From Pandoraea thiooxydans (GTDB taxonomy: Bacteria > Pseudomonadota > Gammaproteobacteria > Burkholderiales > Burkholderiaceae): 64,000 nucleotides of DNA. The stretch covers positions 3,658,001-3,722,000 of the forward strand of contig NZ_CP014839.1 of assembly GCF_001931675.1 (NCBI RefSeq), given 5' to 3'. A program made the position numbers and the translations under genes. Shown here piece after piece: positions 46,946-55,063 of the stretch (positions are counted from its first letter, which is position 1; each line of letters opens with the position of its first letter). A model generated the notes under the pieces. It saw only the letters and a list, made by a program, of their open reading frames with translations. It did no database searches and had not been told where the DNA came from.

Positions 46946-47533
46946 TTAGAGAACCCCGTGAAGGCACATGTCGGCCGCCTTTTGCGCCAGATCCTTCAGG
47001 TTGAGTTTGCCCGTGGGTTCGTACCAGGTGTAAGTCCAGTTAAGCATGCCGTAGATCAGCATGGCATGCGTCGACGTGTCTATCCTGGACGCAAATTTTT
47101 TGGGGTTCAGCTCCTTCAGAAGCGCTTCCAGTTGCTTGACCAAACCCTGCTCTGCATGACGCACTTCGTTGAGCGTGGCTTCCGGCAAATACTCTGCATC
47201 GGCAAGCAGTACTTTGTGACGATCACGCGCCCCGAAATAGTAGTGCAAATGCGCAAGCACAAACTGCCTCATCTTCTCTTCCGGCGAAAGTTTCGACGCC
47301 GTGATGTCGCGAGCGATGATCAGCAAACCATTCACATGGTCGAGCAACATCGCCTCGAGCATCGCTTCTTTCGACGGAAAGTAGTGATACATGCGCGACT
47401 TCGATGCGTTGCACGCGGCCCCGATTTCTATGATGTTTGTATTTCTGAAACCCTTCTGCGCAAACAGGTGTGCCGCCGCCGTAAGGATTTCCAACTTGAT
47501 GTCGTCGAAGTTTTCTGCCCGCGTCCGTGCCAT
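46946..47533 (-). CDS. TetR-family repressor of the catabolic island
   Basis: A 195-residue TetR protein (ATG 47533 chosen, with an AAGGG site; ATG 47569 adds 12 residues without a site). The N-terminal HTH (ILTAAAHLFAQKGFRNTNIIEIGAACNASKSRMYHYFPSKEAM) is complete and the C-terminal ligand domain is unassigned. Its stop is 18 bp from the operator in front of the MaoC gene. The presence of the same operator before the diiron oxygenase makes this the likely repressor of both units, probably released by a CoA ester. Confidence 0.88.
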   Translation of the reverse strand: MARTRAENFDDIKLEILTAAAHLFAQKGFRNTNIIEIGAACNASKSRMYHYFPSKEAMLEAMLLDHVNGLLIIARDITASKLSPEEKMRQFVLAHLHYYFGARDRHKVLLADAEYLPEATLNEVRHAEQGLVKQLEALLKELNPKKFASRIDTSTHAMLIYGMLNWTYTWYEPTGKLNLKDLAQKAADMCLHGVL

Positions 47534-47728
47534 GGCCCTTATCTTATCCGCGTTATGCCAATCCGCCATTCTAGCCGAATGCTCATTTCTCCCAGCTTCC
47601 GGCGAGGGTGCCTGAGGCGCGGGCGTGGTGCATGCCGCGCCCTGCGGATGGGAAGCGGCAACAGCGCTGCGGCCGAGCTCATATGAAATGCCTTATACCG
47701 CGTACAACACACCGGCATAAAAGCAAAA

Positions 47729-47756
47729 ACCGCCCGGCCAAAATGGCGCGGGCGGT
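47729..47756 (-). terminator. Rho-independent terminator of the porin gene
   Basis: ACCGCCCG (47729-47736) pairs with CGGGCGGT (47749-47756), and an inner GCCA/TGGC extends the stem. Read on the minus strand the stem is followed by TTTTTGCTTTT, a good U-tract, 31 bp after the porin stop. Confidence 0.85.
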
Positions 47757-47786
47757 GCAGTCGGGGCAGCCGCTGGGGCCGGCCGA

Positions 47787-48830
47787 TCAGAAGTGGGTGC
47801 GAATACCCACGCCATAGGTGCGGCCGCTCGACAAGCCGCTGATGTGGTCGCCGAAGTACGCCGCATACACGTCGGTGCGCTTGGAGAACGGGTAGTCATA
47901 GCCGAGCGCCCAGCTGTTGCGCCGGGTATCGCTCGCGCCGGTGCTCTTGGCATAGGCATACGAGGCCAGCACGCTGCCGGTGCCCAGCGGCACCGAGACG
48001 CCCAACTGGCCGCCGTTCATCGAAATATTGCCGCCGGTGATGGTGTCCTTGATGTACTGATACTGGCCGTACAGCTTGACGAATTTGAAGTCGTACGCCG
48101 CGCCCAGTTGCACGGCGCGCTGGCTGCTGAAGCCCGGGATCTCGCTGTTCAGGTCGCCCGGCGTATTGTCGAACTTGACCTGCTGGTACGCCAGGGTGGC
48201 GGAGAACGGGCCATGGAAATACAGCAGGTTGCCGCCCCATTTGTTCTGGCCCGCCTGGCCGGCCTTGTTGCCGAATGCGTATGCCAGATTCGCCGTCAGG
48301 CCACGGAAGTCGGGCGTCGTGTAGGCCACCGCGTTGCTCCAGCCGGAGTCGCCGACGATGCCCTGGCCTGAAGCGCCCATGAACGTCTGATAGATCATCG
48401 GCCCGAAGGTGTACGAGTCGATGAACGGGTTGAAGAGAATCGTCGAAACGAAATACGGCGTGGTCTCACGCCCCATCGTCAGGGTCCCCAGCGTGTCGCT
48501 CTGCAGCCCGACATAGGCATTGCGCGAGAAGGTGGTATCGCCGGTGAAGCGCCCGTACTGGCCGTTTTGCGGCAGGAAGAACCCTTCGATCTTGAACATC
48601 GCCTTCAGGCCGTTGCCGAGATCCTCGGTGCCCTTCATCCCCCAGTACGAGGTCGACATGCCGCCGCCGCCCTGCGTCCAGGCGGTGCCCGACTGGCCCG
48701 GGGTCTTGATCGCGCCGGCCCAGGCGTCGACCTGGCCGTACAGCATCACCGACGATTGCGCCAGCGCGCTGCCGGCCGACGTCGCCGCAATCAGCGCGCC
48801 CGCGAGATATTTCACAAATTTGCCGCTCAT
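47787..48830 (-). CDS. Trimeric general porin (gram-negative porin, OmpC-like, betaproteobacterial)
   Basis: A 347-residue outer-membrane porin. ATG 48830 with an AGGAG site gives a cleavable signal peptide (KYLAGALIAATSAGSALA, then QSSVMLYGQVD). Alternating beta strands follow, the L3-type constriction segment lies around DSYTFGPMIYQTFMGASG, and the C-terminal residue is phenylalanine, needed for BAM-mediated assembly. It allows passive diffusion of small hydrophilic solutes. It stands alone with its own terminator, downstream of the catabolic island. A role in uptake of the island substrate is possible but not shown. Confidence 0.94.
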   Translation of the reverse strand: MSGKFVKYLAGALIAATSAGSALAQSSVMLYGQVDAWAGAIKTPGQSGTAWTQGGGGMSTSYWGMKGTEDLGNGLKAMFKIEGFFLPQNGQYGRFTGDTTFSRNAYVGLQSDTLGTLTMGRETTPYFVSTILFNPFIDSYTFGPMIYQTFMGASGQGIVGDSGWSNAVAYTTPDFRGLTANLAYAFGNKAGQAGQNKWGGNLLYFHGPFSATLAYQQVKFDNTPGDLNSEIPGFSSQRAVQLGAAYDFKFVKLYGQYQYIKDTITGGNISMNGGQLGVSVPLGTGSVLASYAYAKSTGASDTRRNSWALGYDYPFSKRTDVYAAYFGDHISGLSSGRTYGVGIRTHF

Positions 48831-49160
48831 GCCGTCTCCTTGATTTTTTTGAATGAATATTGGCCCGTGCCACGACAACGTCGCGGTGGCAACGCGTGAC
48901 TTCGGGCAACTCCCGGCAAGCGCGATGACCGCATCATTTCACCCAGCCCGGCAAAAGCTGAGCTGTGATTTTTGTCTTGCCTGAAGTTCGTTAATGTTGC
49001 GCGAGACGATCGCGAACGGCCATCCCGCGAAGTGTTATCGCAGGTATAGCGGATGCGATATAGGCAAAGCCGCGCCGATCAGGTAAGAATCGGCGCGGCT
49101 TTGTGGAAGGTTACCAGGGAAAAGCTGCGTGCAGACCGCGGCGGACCAAGCGGCGCGGGA
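48831..49160. other. Intergenic region upstream of the porin
   Basis: About 330 bp without a convincing gene. It must hold the porin promoter on the minus strand (AT-rich around 48960-49000) and contains the strong hairpin at 49066-49102. Short frames on the plus strand here lack ribosome sites and family similarity. Confidence 0.5.
49066..49102. terminator. Perfect 14-bp hairpin, likely terminator of the small exported-protein gene
   Basis: AAAGCCGCGCCGAT (49066-49079) and ATCGGCGCGGCTTT (49089-49102) form a perfect 14-bp stem with a 9-base loop. It lies 58 bp after the stop of the minus-strand gene 49161-49430. The TTT at the end of each arm gives weak bidirectional character. Confidence 0.65.
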
Positions 49161-49430
49161 TCAATCGCGGCGCCCGCGCCCGCGCCCCATCAGGGAGCCT
49201 TCGGCCATCGAAGGCGGCCCGAAGCTGCGGGCCCGGTTATCGGCCGGCGCGGCCCAGTTCGGGTAAGCCTGCTGTCCGCGATCGGCATTGAAGCGCACGA
49301 TGTCCTCACGCAGCGACGCCCGGTCCGGGCCATCGAGCAGGCCTCGCTGCCCCGGCCGCGCGTGCGCCAGCGGCGACAGCGAAGTGGCGCATAACAAGAC
49401 GATTGTGAGAGACAGGCGATGGGCATTCAT
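49161..49430 (-). CDS. Small exported protein, function unknown
   Basis: An 89-residue protein with a clear signal peptide (NAHRLSLTIVLLCATSLSPLAHA). A mature part of about 65 residues is rich in Arg, Gly and Pro (RPGQRGLLDGPDRASLREDIVRFNADRG), ending GRGRGRRD. ATG 49430 is preferred to an in-frame TTG 9 codons upstream because the signal peptide then starts correctly, though the ribosome site is weak. No domain is recognised. The basic mature region would suit binding to LPS or nucleic acid, which is speculation. Similar short periplasmic proteins are common in Burkholderiaceae. Confidence 0.65.
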   Translation of the reverse strand: MNAHRLSLTIVLLCATSLSPLAHARPGQRGLLDGPDRASLREDIVRFNADRGQQAYPNWAAPADNRARSFGPPSMAEGSLMGRGRGRRD

Positions 49431-49580
49431 GATTAGGGGTCCACGATCCGACCGCAAACAAAGCGGATCGGCTCCCCTTTAATGTAGGTGCGCACCCTGC
49501 CGTTGTCGACTGTAAAGTTGTTAACAATCGGGTGGGGTTGCAACCGTTTGTAACTGCCGCCGGGTATGGCTTTACGACAG

Positions 49581-50090
49581 TTACTTCTTCTCCACGGCGA
49601 TGGAGATCTGGCGGATCCGGTCGCCGCGTTCGGTGACTGAATCGATGGCGCTCACCGCGAAACTCACGGGTGCGCCGAACTTGCGAGTGACGGTCCGCCA
49701 CTCCGCCGGCAGCTGGTCCGCGTGCGACACGTCGGTGCGCCGCACCAGCTCGGTCCGGGTACAGCGTGCCACCTGCTCGGCAAACACCTGGGCCGAATGG
49801 CGCATCACCGGCACGCTCTGCTCGCTGAAGTCCCACACGCATTCATAGGTCGGCGCCAGGCCAGGGCCACGGAATATCTGGCAGTCGCCTCGCGGCATCT
49901 GGTAGGTCGCCTGGAAGCTGGCGCCCTTGTCGTCTTTAAACAACAGTGGCCCGGTGATATCGGAAAAACCCCGCTGCGCGCTGCGCGCGAGATCGTAAAT
50001 ACCCTGGCACTGACCGGCGGCCCACGCCATCTGCGCACCGCATAACAGCACGACCACGAGTCCCCGAATGCACTTTGCTGCCGTTTTCAT
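49581..50090 (-). CDS. Exported hypothetical protein
   Basis: A 169-residue protein starting at ATG 50090 with a signal peptide (KTAAKCIRGLVVVLLCGAQMAWA) and mature start AGQCQGIYDLARSAQRGFSDITG. Cysteines at GQCQG, GDCQIF, YECVW and ARCTRT suggest two disulfides, consistent with a periplasmic location. No family is recognised. The 150-bp gap to the next gene downstream (49431-49580) holds two small perfect palindromes, TTGTTAACAA at 49518 and GGTTGCAACC at 49536. Confidence 0.75.
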   Translation of the reverse strand: MKTAAKCIRGLVVVLLCGAQMAWAAGQCQGIYDLARSAQRGFSDITGPLLFKDDKGASFQATYQMPRGDCQIFRGPGLAPTYECVWDFSEQSVPVMRHSAQVFAEQVARCTRTELVRRTDVSHADQLPAEWRTVTRKFGAPVSFAVSAIDSVTERGDRIRQISIAVEKK

Positions 50091-50306
50091 CGCTCGATCC
50101 AAAAAAATTGCCGCTCGATCGCGGCGCGAATATTCATTGTTTGCCGCCGCTCGCCGATCGGCTCGCGGCTCCCGGTTACGCAGGCCAGACAGATCGCATT
50201 GCATGGCCAGGCGCAATAACCGTTTTCTGACGGGGTATTGCGTCACCTTGCGCCTAATTCTAATGAAATTCGGCAACCGGTTCATCCAAATGAATGATGT
50301 CTCGCT

Positions 50307-50399
50307 CATAAAACCGCCTATACTTCAAATGCAGTTCTGCTGCTGGGTACTGCCTGCTTTGCGACCGGTTGCAGTACAACCGGAGGCGGCACCTCGTGA
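50307..50399 (+). other. Possible remnant or start-less small lipoprotein frame
   Basis: Read from 50307 the frame gives HKTAYTSNAVLLLGTACFATG, then CSTTGGGTS and a stop at 50397. This has the charge, hydrophobic core and cysteine of a lipoprotein signal peptide. No ATG, GTG or TTG starts it in frame, so it is either a degraded gene, an unusual start, or chance. A strong terminator follows 62 bp later. Confidence 0.3.
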
Positions 50400-50461
50400 A
50401 GCCAAGTCTGCTTGGCATTGCCGGTCCGGCGCAAGTCCGGGCGCGGCGCGCCCTGTGGGGC

Positions 50462-50488
50462 AAAACCGGCGGGAGTACCGCCGGTTTT
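50462..50488 (+). terminator. Strong Rho-independent terminator
   Basis: AAAACCGGCGG (50462-50472), loop GAGTA, CCGCCGGTTTT (50478-50488), then CTTTTT. The perfect 11-bp stem with a U-tract reads on the plus strand. No assured gene precedes it, so it may end a short RNA or lipoprotein transcript starting near 50270-50300. Confidence 0.85.
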
Positions 50489-50830
50489 CTTTTTGGGCCT
50501 CCCATTAGGGCAAGTGCCGATTCCACGCATTTGGCCGATCTGAAACACTGGATTTACAAGAACTATAGCTGATGGGCACTCACTTCATACCAATGGAGTG
50601 TCTGTGGATACCGAAACCGCTATTGTGTGGTTGCTCAAGAGTCGACCTGCCTGGTCTTTTCGACTCCAGAGAATTATTGCCACCCCCACCCATCGCAACC
50701 CCGCCTGTTGCCGCCGCGCGCGGCCACCCCGACCGAGATCGAAAACGACGGCTGTCCGAGCGGCAGACCGATGGCGAGCGAACCCATCGGCCGCCTTACC
50801 GGTCAAAATTTCGACACACAGGAGGGCATC

Positions 50831-51229
50831 ATGATCGGACTCGCCAAACTACTCGATGGCCTGATGGTGCTGTATATCCTCGCGGCAACCGTATTCGGCG
50901 TGCGCACCAGCCATGTGCATGCCGACGACCTGCTGGCCAGCATTGTCGGCGCGCTGCTCGGCGTGACGCTGTTGATCATGCTGGCGCTGCCCTACTATCT
51001 GTCGCTGACCACGCTGAGCACCTTCCACGAGCGCCGCGCCAAACTGGTGCGCTGGCTGCACCGGATGCTGATCGCGCTGGCGCTCGGCACCATGGTGCTC
51101 GCGCTGATCAACGGCTTTTCGCCGATGCGCATGATGCTGCTGCTGATGCTGGTGATCGCCGTGTCCGTGGTCAATCTGCTCGCGCTGGCGCAGCGGCGCG
51201 CCCGCGACCACCGGCTGGGTTATTCCTGA
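50831..51229 (+). CDS. Small integral membrane protein, function unknown
   Basis: A 132-residue protein with about four hydrophobic helices (near residues 5-22, 31-55, 75-95 and 98-118), with a polar segment FHERRAKLVRWLHR between the second and third. The ATG at 50831 has an excellent GGAGG site; the open frame upstream to 50627 is low-complexity and not adopted. No family is recognised. It is followed by a TetR gene 74 bp away but has no evident functional link to it. Confidence 0.75.
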   Translation: MIGLAKLLDGLMVLYILAATVFGVRTSHVHADDLLASIVGALLGVTLLIMLALPYYLSLTTLSTFHERRAKLVRWLHRMLIALALGTMVLALINGFSPMRMMLLLMLVIAVSVVNLLALAQRRARDHRLGYS

Positions 51230-51272
51230 GTTCTGCCGGCGCGCTGGAGAGCCGGCGCGATTTCGGCTTTGT

Positions 51273-51284
51273 ATTTAATTAAAT
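51273..51284. promoter_or_regulatory. AT-rich palindrome before the exporter tetR gene
   Basis: ATTTAATTAAAT is a perfect 12-bp palindrome 19 bp before the tetR start, within an AT-rich patch unlike the surroundings. It may be an autoregulatory operator or part of the promoter of the tetR-exporter operon. Confidence 0.4.
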
Positions 51285-51303
51285 CGTGAATTAATATGAA
51301 GTC

Positions 51304-51990
51304 ATGCGCCCCCCAGCCTCCATACCCGTGCCACGCCGGCCGGGCCGACCCGCCAACCAGCCCGGCAACGATCATCGCGACCGCTTGCTGGACGCTGCCA
51401 CCGCCCTGTTCGCCAGGCAGGGCGCGGCGGCCACCTCGCTGACCCAGATCGCTCGCGCGGTCGAGCTGACCCCGGCAATGGTGCATTACTACTTCAGAAC
51501 CCGCGATCAATTGCTCGATGCCGTGGTCGACGAGCGTATCGGCCCGCTGATCGAGCGCGTCACCGGTCCGGCACTGGACAACGGCGCCGAAGCCCAGGGC
51601 GCGGTCGAGATGATCGTCGGCCTGGCACGGCGCATGCTGCAGACGGCCGAACAGGCACCCTGGTTTCCGCCGCTGTGGATACGCGAGATCGTCAGCGACG
51701 GCGGCCTGCTGCGCGAGCGCATGCTGCAGCGTTTCGCGTTGCCGCGCGGGCAGGTCATCGTCACACGCATCGCGGCGGCCCAGGCCCGCGGCGAAATCAA
51801 TCCGGCGCTCGAGCCGCGCATGGTGTTCGTCTCCGTGCTCGCCCTCACGCTGCTGCCGCTGGCGACCGCGTCGATCTGGCGTCGCCTGCCCGAGCCGGGG
51901 CACCTCGATACCGACGCCCTGGCGCGCCATGTGAGCGCACTGCTCACCAGCGGTCTTGGCACCCCACCCACGGAGCGCGACAGCTCATGA
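51304..51990 (+). CDS. TetR/AcrR-family regulator of the ABC exporter
   Basis: A 228-residue TetR protein with the HTH LLDAATALFARQGAAATSLTQIARAVELTPAMVHYYFRTRDQLL near residues 28-71. The N-terminus is proline/arginine-rich. The C-terminal region (VEMIVGLARRMLQTAEQAPWFPPLWIREIV) resembles the CecR/YbiH subgroup, which controls YbhG-YbhFSR exporters in E. coli. Its stop overlaps the start of the HlyD gene (ATGA). It therefore very probably regulates the operon to which it belongs. Confidence 0.9.
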   Translation: MRPPASIPVPRRPGRPANQPGNDHRDRLLDAATALFARQGAAATSLTQIARAVELTPAMVHYYFRTRDQLLDAVVDERIGPLIERVTGPALDNGAEAQGAVEMIVGLARRMLQTAEQAPWFPPLWIREIVSDGGLLRERMLQRFALPRGQVIVTRIAAAQARGEINPALEPRMVFVSVLALTLLPLATASIWRRLPEPGHLDTDALARHVSALLTSGLGTPPTERDSS

Positions 51991-52970
51991 GCCACCCGAT
52001 CAATCTGTCTCGCCTGGCACGTTCCCTGGCACACTCCCTGGCGCTGCTGCCAGCCCTCTGGCTGGCCGGGTGCGGCAAGCCGACGCCGCCCACCTACCAG
52101 GGCTACGCCGAAGGCGAATTCGTCTACGTCGCGTCGCCGCTGGCCGGCCGGCTCGACCATTTGTGGGTGCGGCGCGGGCAAACCATCGGCAACCACACGC
52201 CACTGTTCGCGCTCGAAGCAGCCGACGAGCTTGCCGCGCAACAGCAGGCGCAGCAGCAACTGCAAGCGTCCGAGGCGCAGCTTGCCGACCTGCGGCTCGG
52301 CAAGCGGCCCGCCGAATTGGCAGTGGTGCGCGCGCAGCTTGCCCAGGCACGGGCCAACGCGCGGCAGGCCGACCTGCAATACCGGCGCGATGCCGGACAG
52401 TTCAAACTCGGCGGCATCTCGCAAGCGCAGCTGGAGGCCAGCCGCGCCGTGCAATTGGCCGACGACGCCAAAGTGCGCGAGCTGAGCAGCCAGTTGGCGG
52501 TGGCCCGACTGCCGGCGCGCGCCGACCAGATCAGGGCGCAAACCGCACAGGTGGCAGCCGCGCGCGCGGCGCTTGCGCAGGCCACCTGGAAACTCGATCA
52601 GAAGACCGTCGGCACCACGCAGGCCGGGCTGGTGTTCGACACGCTGTACCGCGTCGGCGAGTGGGTGCCGGCCGGCAGCCCGGTAGTCTCGCTGCTGCCG
52701 CCCGGCAACATCAAGATCCGCTTCTTCGTGCCCGAATCGGTGGTCGGCGCACTGCGCATCGGGCGCGCGATCGCCGTGCATTGCGACGGCTGCGGCGCCG
52801 CGATTCCCGCCAGACTCACCTACATCTCGACCGAGGCCGAATACACGCCGCCGGTCATCTACAGTAACGAGACCCGCGCCAAGCTCGTGTTCATGGTCGA
52901 AGCGCGCCCGGACAAAACCGACGCGCCCCGCTTGCACCCGGGTCAGCCGCTCGAGGTAACGCTGCGATGA
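51987..52970 (+). CDS. HlyD-family periplasmic adaptor lipoprotein of ABC exporter
   Basis: A 327-residue membrane-fusion protein. A signal peptide with lipobox LAGC (Cys29) is followed by the biotinyl-lipoyl barrel half (VYVASPLAGRLDHLWVRRGQTI). A long coiled hairpin (about residues 90-205, AAQQQAQQQLQASEAQLADL through RAALAQATWKLDQ) and the beta-barrel (IKIRFFVPESVVGALRIG) complete it. The layout is that of YbhG. It would connect the ABC-2 permease below it to an outer-membrane factor. Overlaps with neighbours on both sides show strict co-translation. Confidence 0.93.
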   Translation: MSHPINLSRLARSLAHSLALLPALWLAGCGKPTPPTYQGYAEGEFVYVASPLAGRLDHLWVRRGQTIGNHTPLFALEAADELAAQQQAQQQLQASEAQLADLRLGKRPAELAVVRAQLAQARANARQADLQYRRDAGQFKLGGISQAQLEASRAVQLADDAKVRELSSQLAVARLPARADQIRAQTAQVAAARAALAQATWKLDQKTVGTTQAGLVFDTLYRVGEWVPAGSPVVSLLPPGNIKIRFFVPESVVGALRIGRAIAVHCDGCGAAIPARLTYISTEAEYTPPVIYSNETRAKLVFMVEARPDKTDAPRLHPGQPLEVTLR

Positions 52971-53923
52971 TGCCCGCGCGCACGGCCCCGGACGACGGCT
53001 ATGCGATCGACGTGCATGGCTTGAACAAGCATTTCGGCGACAAGCACGTCGTGTGCGACCTCACCATGCAGGTGCGGCACGGCGAGATCTTCGGTTTTCT
53101 CGGCCCCAACGGCAGCGGCAAGACCACCTCGATCCGCATGATGTGCGGGCTGCTCACACCCGACAGCGGCCACGGCACCTGCCTGGGCTTCGATATCCTG
53201 CGCCAGCGCGAACAGCTCAAGCGCCGCGTCGGCTACATGACGCAACGCTTCTCCTACTGGGACGATCTCTCGATTCGCGAGAATCTCGATTTCGTCGCGC
53301 GGGTCTACGGCATGCCGCGGCGCCGCGAGGCGGTCGAGCGCGCTCTGGAAAATCTCGGCCTCGCGCAACGCGCCCATCAACTGGCCGGATCGCTCTCGGG
53401 CGGCTGGAAGCAACGCCTGGCATTGGCCGCCTGCATGCTGCACGAGCCCGAACTGCTGCTGCTCGACGAACCGACCGCCGGGGTCGACCCCAAGGCCCGG
53501 CGCGACTTTTGGGAAGAGCTGTATCAGCTGGCTGCGCGCGGCATCTCGGTGCTGGTCAGCACGCATTACATGGACGAAGCCGAGCGCTGCCACAAGCTGG
53601 CATATATCGCCTACGGCAAGCTGCTCGCGCAGGGCACCGCGGCCGACGTCATCGCCGGCCAGCAACTCAGCACGTTCTCGGTGGCCGGTCCCGACCTGGC
53701 TGCGCTCAGCCAGCGGCTGGCGGGCCAGCCCGGGGTCGACCAGACCGTCGTGTTCGGCGGCGCGCTGCACGTCACCGGGCGCGACCGCGCCGCGCTCGAG
53801 GCCACGCTGCAGCGCCTGGCCGCGCACACCGACTACCGCCCCACACCGATCGACACCGGCCTGGAAGACGTGTTCATCCACATGATGAACCGCTCGGCCG
53901 ACAACTTCGGGAGCACGCCATGA
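52967..53923 (+). CDS. ABC-2 type exporter ATP-binding protein
   Basis: A 318-residue single ABC ATPase. Walker A GPNGSGKTT (about residues 46-54), signature LSGGWKQRL, Walker B LLLLDEPTAGVDP and the H-loop STHYMDEAE are all intact. Unlike E. coli YbhF it has one nucleotide-binding domain, so it would act as a homodimer or with two copies per permease pair. It starts in an overlap with the HlyD gene stop and overlaps the permease start. The C-terminal region is the usual substrate-regulating extension. Confidence 0.93.
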   Translation: MMPARTAPDDGYAIDVHGLNKHFGDKHVVCDLTMQVRHGEIFGFLGPNGSGKTTSIRMMCGLLTPDSGHGTCLGFDILRQREQLKRRVGYMTQRFSYWDDLSIRENLDFVARVYGMPRRREAVERALENLGLAQRAHQLAGSLSGGWKQRLALAACMLHEPELLLLDEPTAGVDPKARRDFWEELYQLAARGISVLVSTHYMDEAERCHKLAYIAYGKLLAQGTAADVIAGQQLSTFSVAGPDLAALSQRLAGQPGVDQTVVFGGALHVTGRDRAALEATLQRLAAHTDYRPTPIDTGLEDVFIHMMNRSADNFGSTP

Positions 53924-55050
53924 GCTTTTCCTGGCGCCGCTGGTGGGGCATCGTGCTCAAGGAATTTTTGCAACTGCGGCGCGACCGGATCACCTTCGGC
54001 CTGATCATCGGCATGCCGTTGATCCAGCTGATGCTGTTCGGCTATGCAATCAACACCGATCCCAAGCACCTGGCCACCGCCGTCATCGCCGCCGACCACA
54101 GCCCCTTCACGCGCACCTTCCTGGCCGATATGAGCGCCTCGAACTACTTCGACTTCGTCGGCGAGCTGCCCAACGAGGCGGCCGGACGCGAGGCGCTGGC
54201 GCAGGGGCGGGTGCAATTCGTCGTCAGCATTCCGGCCGACTTCACGCGCAAATTGCTGCGCGGCGAACACCCGGCGCTGCTGGTCGAGGCCGACGCCACC
54301 GATCCGTCGACCATCGGCAACGCCGTCGCGGCACTCGTGCAGTTGCCGCAGTCGCTCTCCGACAAGGATCTGCACGGCCCCCTCGCCCCGTTGGCCGCGC
54401 GCGCGCCGCCCTTCGAAGTGCGTGTGCACAACCTCTACAACCCCGAGCGCATCACCCAGTACAACATCATTCCGGGCCTGATGAGCGTGATTCTGACCAT
54501 GACCATGGTGATGATGACCGGCCTGGCGATGACCCGCGAGCGCGAGCGGGGCACGATGGAAAATCTGCTCGCCACACCGGTCGAGCCCATCGAGGTCATC
54601 ACCGGCAAGATCGTCCCCTACGTATTCATCGGCCTGGTACAGGCCACCATCATCCTGCTGGCCGCCAAATTTCTGTTTCGGGTGCCGTTCGTCGGCAGCA
54701 TCGGCTCGGTGTATCTGGCCACGCTGCTGTTCATCGCCGCCAACCTGACGGTCGGCATCACGCTCTCGTCGCTGGCGCAAAACCAGTTGCAGGCGGTGCA
54801 GCTGACGTTTTTCTATTTCCTGCCGAGCATCCTGCTCTCGGGCTTCATGTTTCCGTTCCAGGGCATGCCGGGCTGGGCACGGGTCATCGGCAGCGGCCTG
54901 CCAATGACGTATTTCAATCGGCTGATCCGCGGCATCCTGCTCAAGGGCAACGGCTGGGTCGACCTGTGGCCCAACATCTGGCCGCTGATGGTCTTCACCG
55001 TCATCGTGATGAGCGTGGCGGTAAAGTTCTACCGCAAGACACTTGACTGA
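53920..55050 (+). CDS. ABC-2 type exporter permease
   Basis: A 376-residue permease of the YbhR/YbhS type. One N-terminal helix (FGLIIGMPLIQLMLFGYAI) is followed by a large periplasmic domain (about residues 50-180) and five C-terminal helices. The characteristic RERERGTMENLLATPV cytoplasmic loop is present. One permease gene is present, so a homodimer is expected. The cargo is unknown; homologues export drugs, lipids or cations. The next gene starts 13 bp after its stop. Confidence 0.92.
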   Translation: MSFSWRRWWGIVLKEFLQLRRDRITFGLIIGMPLIQLMLFGYAINTDPKHLATAVIAADHSPFTRTFLADMSASNYFDFVGELPNEAAGREALAQGRVQFVVSIPADFTRKLLRGEHPALLVEADATDPSTIGNAVAALVQLPQSLSDKDLHGPLAPLAARAPPFEVRVHNLYNPERITQYNIIPGLMSVILTMTMVMMTGLAMTRERERGTMENLLATPVEPIEVITGKIVPYVFIGLVQATIILLAAKFLFRVPFVGSIGSVYLATLLFIAANLTVGITLSSLAQNQLQAVQLTFFYFLPSILLSGFMFPFQGMPGWARVIGSGLPMTYFNRLIRGILLKGNGWVDLWPNIWPLMVFTVIVMSVAVKFYRKTLD

Positions 55051-55063
55051 TCGAGTAACGACC

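Larger units (their letters stand above)
50091..50830. other. 740-bp region without a firm gene
   Basis: This stretch separates the minus-strand exported-protein gene from the plus-strand membrane-protein gene. It contains a lipoprotein-like peptide frame (50307-50399), a strong terminator hairpin (50462-50488) and a smaller stem GCCAAG-tctg-CTTGGC at 50401. It also contains low-complexity frames extending the next gene upstream. The presence of a terminator with no evident gene before it suggests a short RNA or small peptide gene. Confidence 0.5.

Noticed and set aside
50627-50830. N-terminal extension of the small membrane protein
   Set aside because: Low-complexity, proline-rich residues with no ribosome site; GGAGG lies just before ATG 50831.
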